64,000 nucleotides of DNA from Lachnospira rogosae (GTDB lineage Bacteria > Bacillota > Clostridia > Lachnospirales > Lachnospiraceae): positions 124,001 through 188,000 of the forward strand of contig NZ_JBBMER010000004.1 in assembly GCF_040096455.1 (NCBI RefSeq), given 5' to 3'. Of this stretch, positions 33,664 through 42,591 are shown piece by piece. How positions within the stretch are numbered: position 1 is the first letter of the stretch; every line of letters begins with the position of its first letter. A program made the translations under genes and the position numbers. Under the pieces are notes generated by a model. That model searched no databases, was not told where the DNA came from, and saw only the letters and a program-made list of their open reading frames with translations.

Positions 33664-34422
33664 ATGAAAACAGTAGAGATAGCAGTATGTGATGATGAAC
33701 AAGTGCATATAGACAGAATTGTTAAATATATAGATGTATATTCGGAAGAATCTGAAATAAATATTAATATAACATCATATAATTCAGGAATGGCATTGTT
33801 GAAGGATATAGAAAATGATGATTTAAAGTATGATATTATATTTCTTGATGTTGAAATGCCAGAAATTAATGGAGTAGATATGGCAAGGCAGATACGTAAA
33901 ATTACACAAGATGTAATAATATGTTTTGTGACGAGTTTTGATAAATACGCAATACAAGCTTATGGTGTTGAAGCATTAGCATATGTTGTAAAACCAGTTG
34001 CATATGCTGAATTGAAAAGAGTGCTGTCAAGAGCTGTTGTATTGGTGCAATATACATTTGATTATAAGGAAGCAGAGGAACGATACATAGAGGTTCCTGT
34101 TTCGAGAAATACCCGAATAGTAGACGTAAGGACTATACAGTATATTGAAAAACGAAGAAATAAATGCGTTTTACATTGTACAGATGCAGAGATAACGTGT
34201 TATGAAACATTAAAGAAGATTTGTAGTAAGTTAGATCAAAATATATTTATATATGTGCATCAAGGGTATATAGTCAATTTTGATGCAATAAAAGAAGTTA
34301 AAGAAAATGTGGTATGTCTTGGGGATGGCGTTGAAGTGCCACTAAGCAGAAGTCATTATAAAGAAGTGAAGAATAGGCATATGAGTAAAATAAGAAAGCT
34401 GCTTGAAGAAAGAAAAATGTAG
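33664..34422 (+). CDS. LytTR-family response regulator (AgrA-like)
   Basis: A 252-aa regulator. The receiver domain has acidic CDDEQ near residue 10, the phospho-Asp in IIFLDVEMPEINGVDMA, and Lys in VVKPV. The C-terminal LytTR DNA-binding domain, about residues 140-245, has VDVRTIQYIEKRRNKCVLH, VHQGYIVNFDAI and VPLSRSHYKEVK. Start ATG 33664 after GAAATGAGGATTAGT; the ATG at 33640 is an alternative. The convergent GHKL kinase is the probable partner. Such pairs control peptide-based signalling or bacteriocin traits, but no peptide gene is seen here. Confidence 0.9.
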   Translation: MKTVEIAVCDDEQVHIDRIVKYIDVYSEESEININITSYNSGMALLKDIENDDLKYDIIFLDVEMPEINGVDMARQIRKITQDVIICFVTSFDKYAIQAYGVEALAYVVKPVAYAELKRVLSRAVVLVQYTFDYKEAEERYIEVPVSRNTRIVDVRTIQYIEKRRNKCVLHCTDAEITCYETLKKICSKLDQNIFIYVHQGYIVNFDAIKEVKENVVCLGDGVEVPLSRSHYKEVKNRHMSKIRKLLEERKM

Positions 34423-34438
34423 AGATAACACTATTGTT

Positions 34439-34475
34439 AATTACAGATAATAATTAAATACTATTATCTGTAATT
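34439..34475. terminator. 14-bp perfect hairpin between convergent regulator and kinase
   Basis: AATTACAGATAATA and TATTATCTGTAATT with a 9-nt loop. It overlaps the kinase stop codon. No T run on either side, so it may act as a mutual 3' end or roadblock hairpin. Confidence 0.45.
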
Positions 34476-35777
34476 AGGAATAAGTATATCAACAATGAAG
34501 GTAGTATCATTGTAGTTAATATCAATTGTGCCACCGTATTTATTAACATTATTCGTAACACTAATAAGACCTAATCCGTGCAAAGGATTAGCCTTAGAGA
34601 CAGAAGAAGGTTTGCTTGAGATAAAGCGACCTTCTCTTTTTTTGATTTTTTCGTGGTGATTATTTTCACAATGTATTGCCAGATATGTATCTGCCTGTTT
34701 AATAGCAAGATTAATATATCCGTTATCGAGTTTTGAAGCGGCAGTTATAGCATTATCTAATATATTTCCAAGCACTGTTATGAGAGTAAAGTCATTTATA
34801 TAGATGTTGTTAAAATCTAACTGTGTATCAAATGCTATTTTATTATCATCACATATGAGCTTTTTAGAGTTAAGAAGTGCTGATATGGTAGATGAAGTGG
34901 AAGATATAGTCTGAGTCTGGTTAAGTTCATCAGTTATCTTATGTATGTAATCGTGAATTTGTTTATTTTTACCATCAGCAGACAAACTGTCAATAATAAG
35001 AAGGTGATTTTTCATATCGTGTCTTAATGTGTGGAGCTGTTGTAATTTATCGTCAATCTGAGAATTATATTCAGATTCCATAGCAGCTTTTTCAATTTGA
35101 ATTTTATTCATAGCATTTTCTTCAAGAGTAATTGCGATTCTACTATAAGTAGTAAGACAAAATATGATTATTAGTGCGATTAATATAAAAAACATAGGAA
35201 TAAGCATCTGTGAATTAAGTATTGTTGGTTCAGTGAGAATAGGTGCTATTGATAAAGTGATGATAGTTGCAATTGATATAAAATCATATAGAAATATGTA
35301 GGGTTTTGCTGTGTTTAATAATTTGTTTTTTTTAGTATTAAAATATATATAGGCTATGATATAAGAAATGATAATACTTGAAAGTGTATTGTAATCAATA
35401 TAAAGTTTGTTATTATATAATTGTTGAATATCCCTTAATACAACTATACGGATACAAATTATTATAATAGAAGATAAATAGCTGTATGTATAGTATTGTA
35501 TAAGTACAAGTAAACGGTTATATATTTTTTTATCACAACATATAAGGATTTGTGCACAAGTTAAGAGTTCTATAATATATGAGTAAGAATTGACTGCAAA
35601 TATATCGTATAATATTCTTGATAAAAGAAAAAAAGGTTGAAGAATTCGCCGTCTGTTATCATTTTTCGTATTAAATTGAATGAATAAATTTATAAGTAAG
35701 TAACCAAAAAAATCGCCTACTATATGAAAAAATATTGAATAAAATGACTCCTTAAAGACAGGAGATACAACAGACAT
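34464..35777 (-). CDS. GHKL-domain sensor histidine kinase (AgrC-like)
   Basis: A 437-aa membrane kinase. Six or so hydrophobic helices fill residues 1-220 with an A/T-driven Ile/Tyr/Leu-rich composition, a coiled segment follows, then the H-box LRHDMKNHLLIIDSL and a GHKL ATPase domain with NILDNAITAAS and LHGLGLISVTNNV. The fold order is that of AgrC-type peptide-sensing kinases. It is convergent with the LytTR regulator, an unusual layout for a cognate pair. Base composition is visibly lower in GC than its neighbours. Confidence 0.88.
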   Translation of the reverse strand: MSVVSPVFKESFYSIFFHIVGDFFGYLLINLFIQFNTKNDNRRRILQPFFLLSRILYDIFAVNSYSYIIELLTCAQILICCDKKIYNRLLVLIQYYTYSYLSSIIIICIRIVVLRDIQQLYNNKLYIDYNTLSSIIISYIIAYIYFNTKKNKLLNTAKPYIFLYDFISIATIITLSIAPILTEPTILNSQMLIPMFFILIALIIIFCLTTYSRIAITLEENAMNKIQIEKAAMESEYNSQIDDKLQQLHTLRHDMKNHLLIIDSLSADGKNKQIHDYIHKITDELNQTQTISSTSSTISALLNSKKLICDDNKIAFDTQLDFNNIYINDFTLITVLGNILDNAITAASKLDNGYINLAIKQADTYLAIHCENNHHEKIKKREGRFISSKPSSVSKANPLHGLGLISVTNNVNKYGGTIDINYNDTTFIVDILIPNYR

Positions 35778-35920
35778 AAGACTTTGGTTGATATTGCTTA
35801 TGTCAGCTTTAACAATAATGACAGGATTAACAGTAAAAAGTAAAAGAAACGATTGTGAATAAATCGAAATAGAACTTTATACATAGAACTTTATTATTCT
35901 CTGAAGCTAAGATGAATGTA

Positions 35921-35959
35921 ATCCATGCATTTGTAATTATGCAAATGCATGGATTTTTT
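35921..35959 (+). terminator. Orphan strong terminator on the + strand
   Basis: ATCCATGCATTTG and CAAATGCATGGAT (13 perfect pairs, 8-nt loop) followed by TTTTTTA. Upstream on this strand there is no gene (the neighbour is divergent), so it may end a small untranslated RNA. Confidence 0.8.
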
Positions 35960-36076
35960 AGTTTGAAATGATTATAAATATTATAACACAAAACAAACAA
36001 ATGGTCTGTAATATTTTACAGATTTAAAATAATTTTCACCAAGCAACGCAGAGCGTGTTGATAATGCAAATACACA

Positions 36077-36105
36077 TTGAAACCAATAAAGTTTTATGTT
36101 AGAAT
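36077..36105 (+). promoter_or_regulatory. pyrE promoter
   Basis: TTGAAA, 17-bp spacer, TAGAAT, 56 bp before the pyrE start. Confidence 0.7.
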
Positions 36106-36161
36106 AGACCCAATATAACAATAACAGTGCGAAGCCGCATATACAGGAGGTTTTAGATACA

Positions 36162-36845
36162 ATGGAAGCATACAAGCAGGAATTTATAGATTTTATGGTT
36201 GAGAGTGATGTGTTAAAGTTTGGAGATTTCACATTAAAGAGTGGAAGAAAGTCACCATTTTTTATGAATGCAGGTGCATATGTAACAGGTACACAGCTTA
36301 TGCGTCTTGGCGAGTATTATGCTAAGGCAATTCACGAGACATATGGTGATGATTTTGATGTTCTTTTTGGACCAGCATATAAGGGAATTCCAATCAGCGT
36401 AGTTACAGCCGTTGCTTATGCTAAGCTTTATGGTAAGGAAGTGCGTTATTGTTCAGACCGTAAGGAAGAAAAGGACCATGGTGCAGATAAGGGAAGTTTC
36501 CTTGGAAGCAAGCTAAAAGATGGCGACAGAGTTATTATGATAGAAGATGTTACAACATCAGGTAAATCAATGGAAGAGACAGTTCCTAAGGTAAGAGGAG
36601 CGGCTGATGTTACAATTATCGGTCTTATGGTATCACTTAACCGTATGGAAGTAGGTCTTGGCGGCAAGGTGAGCGCGTTAGATGAGATTAAGGAAAGATA
36701 TGGCTTTGAGACAAGTGCAATTGTTTCAATGGCAGACGTTGTAGAACATCTTTATAATAAAGAATGTGAAGGCAGAGTTGTCATTGACGATAAGTTAAAG
36801 GCAGCCATAGATACTTATTATGAACAGTATGGGGTGCGTAATTAA
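36162..36845 (+). CDS. pyrE: Orotate phosphoribosyltransferase
   Basis: A 227-aa enzyme joining orotate with PRPP to give OMP. The PRPP-binding motif is VIMIEDVTTSGKSMEE; the N-terminal LKSGRKSPFFMNAG and the flexible-loop YCSDRKEEKDHG are typical. Preceded by CAGGAGGTTTTAGATACA and its own promoter. It is the only pyr gene separated from the 6-11 kb run; carAB and pyrB are not in the window. Small membrane proteins follow. Confidence 0.96.
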   Translation: MEAYKQEFIDFMVESDVLKFGDFTLKSGRKSPFFMNAGAYVTGTQLMRLGEYYAKAIHETYGDDFDVLFGPAYKGIPISVVTAVAYAKLYGKEVRYCSDRKEEKDHGADKGSFLGSKLKDGDRVIMIEDVTTSGKSMEETVPKVRGAADVTIIGLMVSLNRMEVGLGGKVSALDEIKERYGFETSAIVSMADVVEHLYNKECEGRVVIDDKLKAAIDTYYEQYGVRN

Positions 36846-36889
36846 TTAGTCAGTTTGGTTTATCAAGCCAGCAGGAATGGAGGATTGTT

Positions 36890-37042
36890 GTGGAAGAAAA
36901 ATTATATAAAAAAATGAAGTCAGTTGGCGTATCAAATCTTGTGTTTGGAATTGTAACAATCGCTTTTGGTATTGGCGCTGGTGTTATGATGATAGTTAAT
37001 GGAGCAAGACTTCTTGCACATAAATCAGATATATTATTTTAA
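36890..37042 (+). CDS. Small membrane protein, 50 aa
   Basis: A GTG-initiated 50-codon ORF right after pyrE, with SD AATGGAGG 6 nt upstream. It has a charged start (EEKLYKKMKSVG), one hydrophobic helix (LVFGIVTIAFGIGAGVMMIV) and a short polar end. Glycines spaced in the helix (FGIGAG) could permit helix packing. Not a recognised family; the good RBS and open frame support translation. Confidence 0.6.
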   Translation: MEEKLYKKMKSVGVSNLVFGIVTIAFGIGAGVMMIVNGARLLAHKSDILF

Positions 37043-37131
37043 ATGTATATACTGCCTGATATATTATTGCAATGCTTTAACGGAGTGTTGCAATGGTATG
37101 TCAGGCATATTATATTGTGTGGAGAGAGATT

Positions 37132-37587
37132 ATGAATAAGCAGAAGTTTCATAATGTTATGAAATGGATAATTTTTGTTATATATATGTGTCTGCTTATA
37201 TACGTTGTATTCTTTGCTGAGTCAATGGGAAGGACATCGCAGACAAGACATATATACAATCTGGAACCTTTTAAAGAAATAAAAAGGTTCTGGAAATATA
37301 TATTAGATAATGATTCACTTGGAAGAATAGCAAGACTTAATATTATAGGAAATGTTGTTGCGTTTATTCCTTTTGGAATATTTCTTCCAGTGCTATCTCA
37401 CAGAAGAATTAAATTAATAGCAACAACTTTATATTCATTTAGTCTTTCTTTGGCAATAGAGCTTACACAGCTTATAACTATGGTTGGAAGCTGCGATGTA
37501 GATGATTTGATATTAAATTGTCTGGGAGGACTGACAGGATACATCATATATGCAGTCTGGTACAAAATTATTAGAAGAGAGGATTAA
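37132..37587 (+). CDS. VanZ-family membrane protein
   Basis: A 151-aa membrane protein with four helices and VanZ family landmarks: NLEPFKEIKRF after helix 1, then NIIGNVVAFIPFGIFLPVL, and ELTQLITMVGSCDVDDLILNCLGGLTGY. VanZ gives low-level teicoplanin resistance in enterococci, but most family members, including stand-alone ones like this, have no proven role. Start at ATG 37132 after GGAGAGAGATT; the frame extends upstream to 37093 without an SD. Confidence 0.88.
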   Translation: MNKQKFHNVMKWIIFVIYMCLLIYVVFFAESMGRTSQTRHIYNLEPFKEIKRFWKYILDNDSLGRIARLNIIGNVVAFIPFGIFLPVLSHRRIKLIATTLYSFSLSLAIELTQLITMVGSCDVDDLILNCLGGLTGYIIYAVWYKIIRRED

Positions 37588-37589
37588 GC

Positions 37590-37907
37590 GTGAAATTATT
37601 TAATAAATACAAGTTTTCGGATAAAAGGCAGTCGCTTGGTGGAATAATATCTACCATAATGGGTCTGCTTGCATTGGCTTCCTTAATATATGGCGTGTAT
37701 TTATCCTACAAAGCTGAAGGATATGCAGGTTTAAAGGTAGGAAGTCTTGGACTGTTAAGTCTGTTATTTTCAATAATAGGTTCAGTAATCGGGCTTCTTA
37801 GCTTTAAGGAAGATGATAAATTCTATACTTTATCAAAGGTGGGCTCACTGTTATGTGGAATACTCGCAGTATTTATGGCAGCGGTATTCCTTATGGGTAT
37901 AGTGTAA
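37590..37907 (+). CDS. Small membrane protein (possibly DUF6142)
   Basis: A 105-aa GTG-start protein located 2 bp after the VanZ gene, with SD AGAGAGGATTAAGC inside its end. It has three hydrophobic helices separated by short polar turns (IISTIMGLLALASLIYGVYL, GLLSLLFSIIGSVIGLL, LLCGILAVFMAAVFLMGI) and a conserved-looking start FNKYKFSDKRQSLGGI. Similar small proteins occur in many Lachnospiraceae; function unknown. The tight spacing implies cotranslation with VanZ. Confidence 0.7.
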   Translation: MKLFNKYKFSDKRQSLGGIISTIMGLLALASLIYGVYLSYKAEGYAGLKVGSLGLLSLLFSIIGSVIGLLSFKEDDKFYTLSKVGSLLCGILAVFMAAVFLMGIV

Positions 37908-38067
37908 TTGCTAATATATTTTTGTGTAACAATAAAGAATAATATAATAGTTGTGCAGTATTAGAGATTAGTACATTTGTTGTGTGACAATGTAAAATAA
38001 TAGGATTGTTATATATATAGTAATGGATATTAATATATATATATTTATTATAGAAATGGAGATTAAT

Positions 38068-40143
38068 ATGTTTGATGATAATATAGAAGAAAGATATTCG
38101 CTTGCAATAGAAAGAATATCAGAGATTAATAAAGATGATGAGCTGTCAGATTATGGTGCTGGCAGTTATGCTGATTATTTTAAAAATGTATCGGCGTTTA
38201 TACTGCTTATGGATAAGCTCAAGAATGATATAGCTGGCAAAGCATTTGATAACGCTTCATTAGAGGAGCTTGGCGAATATAACAGGGCTTTATATAAAGA
38301 TGTGACAGGAGAAGCCTATAATACAAGTTATGCTAATCCAAGAGTTAGTGTTAGGTGCTTTGGAGAGCAGTGCGGAAGATTATTCTCAATGGTATATATG
38401 GAAATCAGGGGTCTGATTGTATATATGTATGAGCGAAGATTAGCAGATGCAACAGCACTTATTGAGCTGTTTATTGAGCTTTACTGCATAGTTAAGGACT
38501 GTGCGGCTGATAATACAGAGGCTGATTATAAGCATCTTAAGGAAGCAGTCTACTGGTATGTAAGTGATTACAGTGATGACCATATTGAATACAGGATAAG
38601 GGAACTTATAGACCCATCACTGGATTTTGCTGTAAGAATTATTATGGACAGCGATTTGAATGATTTAAGATATCTGTACAGATATGGGGAATATATTACT
38701 GATAATGAAATTAAAATGGCACAGCATTTGAACTCATTATCTGAACAGCAGATAAAAGATATGGCGGCAACATTTACAGAAGGATACCGAAAGGGATTTA
38801 TTCTTGGCAATAAGCCGTTAGAGAAGAAGCAGACTGTCAATATCAGATACTGCGTAGGCTTTGAAAGACTTGTAAGAGAAGAGATAAAGCAGTTTGAGGC
38901 AATGGGGCTTAAGCCTACTATATACAGGGCGGCAGTTAATTCAATTAACAAGCGTATGCATATTAAGATAGGCTATTATGGCGCAAGTCCTAATAAACAG
39001 ATGGAATTTGACCATAGATTTGATAATGCACTATATCTTGACGGAGATTTTGTTGAGAGAAAGCTTGGTGCATTAAAAAATGCGTATGAAAAGCATAAAG
39101 AACTTGCCGATGTACACGGCGGTCCTGCTGTTATGGAAGTATTTGGTGAGAAGCCATTTGAGCCAGATGATGCTAAAGAATGTTATCATCTTGATGATAA
39201 ACAGCAGAAGCTTATAGTCAAATATAATAATGAATCAGGAGCTATAGTTAATTCATATATTAAAGGCGAGGAGAGAAGCTTTACTATAATAGCTTATCCA
39301 TCACCAGAGGCAGGCGACAAGTTCACTGAGATTTTTGATGAGATTGTCAAGATAAATACTCTTGATTATGACAAGTACAAGGTTGTCCAGCAGAGAATTA
39401 TAGATGTGCTTGATACAGCAGAGTATGTCAGGGTCAAAGGCTGTAACGGCAATGAAACGGATATGAAAGTATCTATAATGAAGGTTAATGATGGCAGTAA
39501 GCAGACAGTATTTGAGAACTGCCTTGCAGATGTTAATATACCGCTTGGTGAAGTATTTACATCGCCAGTCCTTAAGGGAACAGAGGGCGTGCTTAATGTA
39601 AGCAAGGTATATCTTAACGACATTAATTTCAAGAACCTTAAGGTGCATTTTAAAGATGGTTTTGTCACGGATTATATGTGTGATAATTATGAGGATGAGA
39701 AGCGTTGCAAGGATTTATTTAAAGAAAATGTCCTGTTTAACCACAATACACTTCCAATCGGTGAATTTGCAATAGGAACTAATACTACAGCATATGTGTC
39801 AGCGAACAGATATGATATTGTGTATCTACTTCCAATTCTTATTGTTGAGAAAATGGGACCACATTTTGCACTTGGTGATACGTGCTATTCAAGGTCAGAG
39901 GATGTTGCAGTGTTCAATCCTGATGGCAAGGAGATAATCTCAAGGGATAATGAGGTGTCTTTATTAAGAAAGAGTGAGCCTGACAAGGCATATTACAATT
40001 GTCATACAGATATTACAATTCCATATGATGAAATTGGAAGAATATCAGTTGTAGACTATTCAGGAAAAGAAACAAGCATAATAGAAAATGGAAGATTTGT
40101 GCTTTCAGGAACTGATATGCTTAACGAACCGTTTGAAGATTAA
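38068..40143 (+). CDS. M29-family aminopeptidase with long N-terminal extension
   Basis: A 691-aa cytoplasmic protein. The C-terminal half (about residues 380-691) has the M29 (aminopeptidase T/PepS) landmarks: NIPLGEVFTSPVLKGTEG, NLKVHFKDGF, LPIGEFAIGTNT and EKMGPHFALGDTC, which hold the metal-ligand Glu/His/Asp residues. M29 enzymes are usually about 410 aa; the first 270 or so residues here are an extra helical region of unknown role. Start ATG 38068 after GAAATGGAGATTAAT; the upstream ATG at 38023 is rejected for lack of an SD. Confidence 0.8.
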   Translation: MFDDNIEERYSLAIERISEINKDDELSDYGAGSYADYFKNVSAFILLMDKLKNDIAGKAFDNASLEELGEYNRALYKDVTGEAYNTSYANPRVSVRCFGEQCGRLFSMVYMEIRGLIVYMYERRLADATALIELFIELYCIVKDCAADNTEADYKHLKEAVYWYVSDYSDDHIEYRIRELIDPSLDFAVRIIMDSDLNDLRYLYRYGEYITDNEIKMAQHLNSLSEQQIKDMAATFTEGYRKGFILGNKPLEKKQTVNIRYCVGFERLVREEIKQFEAMGLKPTIYRAAVNSINKRMHIKIGYYGASPNKQMEFDHRFDNALYLDGDFVERKLGALKNAYEKHKELADVHGGPAVMEVFGEKPFEPDDAKECYHLDDKQQKLIVKYNNESGAIVNSYIKGEERSFTIIAYPSPEAGDKFTEIFDEIVKINTLDYDKYKVVQQRIIDVLDTAEYVRVKGCNGNETDMKVSIMKVNDGSKQTVFENCLADVNIPLGEVFTSPVLKGTEGVLNVSKVYLNDINFKNLKVHFKDGFVTDYMCDNYEDEKRCKDLFKENVLFNHNTLPIGEFAIGTNTTAYVSANRYDIVYLLPILIVEKMGPHFALGDTCYSRSEDVAVFNPDGKEIISRDNEVSLLRKSEPDKAYYNCHTDITIPYDEIGRISVVDYSGKETSIIENGRFVLSGTDMLNEPFED

Positions 40144-40183
40144 AACAGACATTTGTTCAATAACACGGTTTATGTTAAATTCC

Positions 40184-40212
40184 TTGACGATATATCTAAA
40201 ACAAAGTAGAAT
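40184..40212 (+). promoter_or_regulatory. Promoter of the purine operon
   Basis: TTGACG, 17-bp spacer, TAGAAT. The -10 is identical to that of pyrE. Confidence 0.7.
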
Positions 40213-40229
40213 ATTATAGGTATTGTATT

Positions 40230-40275
40230 ATATTATCTGTTTAATTATCCAGATGGATGATTTATCAGATAATAT
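40230..40275 (+). other. Leader hairpin of the purine operon
   Basis: ATATTATCTG (40230-40239) pairs perfectly with CAGATAATAT (40266-40275), with an inner ATCC/GGAT step. It begins about 11 nt after the expected transcription start. It does not match the purine riboswitch core. Confidence 0.5.
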
Positions 40276-40345
40276 GAAATGATAAGTGATTTAATATTAT
40301 TTTAAGATGATAGTTGTATTTCTATCAGAATGGAGGAAGTTAAAC

Positions 40346-40852
40346 ATGGCTTTAGTAGGAATAGTTATGGGTAGTGATTCTGATATGCCTGTTATGGCAA
40401 AGGCAGCAGACATATTAGACAAGTTAGGTATCTCATATGAGATGACAATTATCTCTGCTCACAGAGAACCAGATGTATTCTTTGAATATGCGAAGACAGC
40501 AGAACAGAAAGGATTCAAGGTTATCATTGCAGGAGCAGGAATGGCAGCACATCTGCCAGGAATGTGTGCGGCAATATTCCCTATGCCAGTTATTGGTATT
40601 CCAATGCACACAACTTCTTTAGGTGGTAGAGATTCGTTATATTCAATAGTACAGATGCCAACAGGAATTCCTGTTGCAACAGTTGCTATTAATGGTGGTG
40701 CTAATGCAGGTATTCTTGCAGCTAAGATTCTTGCGACATCAGATGAACAGCTTCTTGAAAGGCTTAAGAATTATACTAAGGAATTAAAGGAAAGTGTTCA
40801 GGCTAAAGATGCAAGACTTCAGGAAGTAGGATACAAGAATTACTCAAAGTAA
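40346..40852 (+). CDS. purE: 5-(carboxyamino)imidazole ribonucleotide mutase
   Basis: A 168-aa class I PurE, which moves the carboxyl group of N5-CAIR to give CAIR in purine synthesis. It starts VGIVMGSDSDMPVM, then ISAHREPD, IAGAGMAAHLPGM and SIVQMPTGIPVATVAINGGANAG, all active-site loops. Start ATG 40346 after AGAATGGAGG. First gene of purE-M-N-D; purK is not seen here. Confidence 0.96.
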   Translation: MALVGIVMGSDSDMPVMAKAADILDKLGISYEMTIISAHREPDVFFEYAKTAEQKGFKVIIAGAGMAAHLPGMCAAIFPMPVIGIPMHTTSLGGRDSLYSIVQMPTGIPVATVAINGGANAGILAAKILATSDEQLLERLKNYTKELKESVQAKDARLQEVGYKNYSK

Positions 40853-40945
40853 TTAAAATATCAGATTGTCGTTAAATTATAAAATGGTGCTTATAAAGCA
40901 TACATAGTTATTCGCAGATAAGCTGCGTAAGAATGGAGGATTACA

Positions 40946-41971
40946 ATGGATTACAAGAATGCTGGTGTTGATATCGAAGCAGGTTACAAGTCAGTTGAAT
41001 TAATGAAAGATGCGGTCAAGTCTACATTCAGACCAGAAGTGTTAGGTGGTATCGGTGGATTTTCAGGTGCATTTTCACTTGAGAAGATTAAGCAGATGGA
41101 AGACCCGGTTCTTCTTTCAGGAACAGATGGCTGTGGAACAAAGGTTAAGCTTGCCTTTATTATGGATAAGCACGATACAATCGGTATTGATGCAGTTGCA
41201 ATGTGTGTTAATGATGTTGTATGTGCAGGTGGAGAACCTCTTTTCTTCCTTGACTATATTGCATGTGGAAAGAACTATCCAGAAAAGATTGCAACAATCG
41301 TAGGTGGTGTAGCAGAGGGCTGCCGTCAGTCAGAATGTGCACTTATCGGAGGTGAAACAGCAGAACACCCAGGACTTATGCCAGTAGATGAATATGATGT
41401 TGCTGGATTTGCTGTAGGTGTTGTTGATAGAAAAGACCTTATAACAGGTGAGAATATTAAGCCGGGCGATACACTTATCGGTATTGCTTCAAGTGGTGTT
41501 CATTCTAATGGATTTTCACTTGTAAGAAGTGTATTCACAATAACAGAAGAGTCACTTAATACATATTATGATTCACTTGGCAAGACACTTGGAGAGGCTT
41601 TACTTGCTCCAACTAAGATATATGTTAAGACTATGAAGTCTATTAAGAACGCAGGAGTTCGTGTTAAGGGATGCAGCCATATCACAGGTGGCGGTTTCTA
41701 TGAGAACATTCCAAGAATGTTACCAGATGGTGTAAGAGCTGTTGTAAAGAAAGACAGCTATGAAGTTCCCCCAATCTTTAAGATGTTACAGACAGATGGC
41801 GAGATTGAAGAAGATATGATGTATAACACATTTAATATGGGTATTGGTCTTGTACTTGCAGTAGCCCCTGAGGACGTAGATACAACTATGGAAGCTATTA
41901 AAGCTGCTGGTGAGACACCTTATGTTATCGGTAATATTGAAGCAGGTGAGAAGGGAGTAACTTTATGCTAA
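40946..41971 (+). CDS. purM: Phosphoribosylformylglycinamidine cyclo-ligase
   Basis: A 341-aa ATP-dependent AIR synthetase. It has YKNAGVDIEAGYKSVE, SGTDGCGTKVKLAF, CVNDVVCAGGEPLFFLDY, IGGETAEHPG, IGIASSGVHSNGFSLVR and HITGGGFYENIPRM. It overlaps purN by 7 bp, so the two are translationally coupled. SD AGAATGGAGGATTACA. Confidence 0.97.
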   Translation: MDYKNAGVDIEAGYKSVELMKDAVKSTFRPEVLGGIGGFSGAFSLEKIKQMEDPVLLSGTDGCGTKVKLAFIMDKHDTIGIDAVAMCVNDVVCAGGEPLFFLDYIACGKNYPEKIATIVGGVAEGCRQSECALIGGETAEHPGLMPVDEYDVAGFAVGVVDRKDLITGENIKPGDTLIGIASSGVHSNGFSLVRSVFTITEESLNTYYDSLGKTLGEALLAPTKIYVKTMKSIKNAGVRVKGCSHITGGGFYENIPRMLPDGVRAVVKKDSYEVPPIFKMLQTDGEIEEDMMYNTFNMGIGLVLAVAPEDVDTTMEAIKAAGETPYVIGNIEAGEKGVTLC

Positions 41972-42561
41972 GAATAGCTGTTATGGTATCTGGAGGTGGA
42001 ACTAATCTTCAGGCTATAATTGATGGTGTAAAGGACAAGACAATTACTAATACACAGATTGCTGCTGTTATAAGTAATAATGCTAATGCTTATGCTCTTA
42101 CAAGAGCTAAAGAGAACGGAATACCAGCTTATTGTGTATCACCTAAGGATTATGCTACAAGAGATGAATTTAATAAAGCACTTCTTGAAAAGGTTAATTC
42201 GCTTAATGTAGACCTTATTGTGCTTGCGGGCTTCCTTGTTAAAATTCCAGAAGAAATGGTACACGAATACAGCCATAGAATTATTAATATCCACCCATCA
42301 CTCATCCCATCTTTTTGCGGTGTAGGCTTTTACGGACTTCACGTTCACGAAGCTGCACTTGCCAAAGGTGTTAAGGTTACAGGTGCAACAGTGCATTATG
42401 TAGATGAAGGAATGGATACAGGAGAGATTATATTCCAGAAAGCTGTTGAAGTTAAAGATGGTGACACGCCAGAAATTCTTCAAAAGAGAGTTATGGAACA
42501 GGCAGAATGGAAGTTACTGCCTGCCGCTATTAACAAGATAGCTAATGAACATGATAACTAG
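41965..42561 (+). CDS. purN: Phosphoribosylglycinamide formyltransferase
   Basis: A 198-aa folate-dependent GAR transformylase. VMVSGGGTNLQAI binds the phosphate, AGFLVKIPEEMV and NIHPSLIPSFCGVGFYGLHVH hold the catalytic Asn/His, and GATVHYVDEGMDTGEII the Asp. GVGFYG replaces the usual GxxMYG loop, a clostridial variant seen in some relatives. Coupled to purM by overlap. Confidence 0.96.
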   Translation: MLRIAVMVSGGGTNLQAIIDGVKDKTITNTQIAAVISNNANAYALTRAKENGIPAYCVSPKDYATRDEFNKALLEKVNSLNVDLIVLAGFLVKIPEEMVHEYSHRIINIHPSLIPSFCGVGFYGLHVHEAALAKGVKVTGATVHYVDEGMDTGEIIFQKAVEVKDGDTPEILQKRVMEQAEWKLLPAAINKIANEHDN

Positions 42562-42591
42562 AAAGACTAGATTATATTGGAGGAAGAACAG

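Larger units (their letters stand above)
35778..36161. other. Gene-free stretch between the kinase and pyrE
   Basis: It holds the divergent kinase leader, a short direct repeat (ATAGAACTTTAT twice near 35869-35893), an orphan + strand terminator at 35921-35959, and the pyrE promoter. No ORF is supported. Confidence 0.6.

Noticed and set aside
40140..40345. Purine riboswitch in the purE leader
   Set aside because: The leader has a simple 10-bp hairpin but lacks the conserved three-way junction and loop sequences of purine aptamers.
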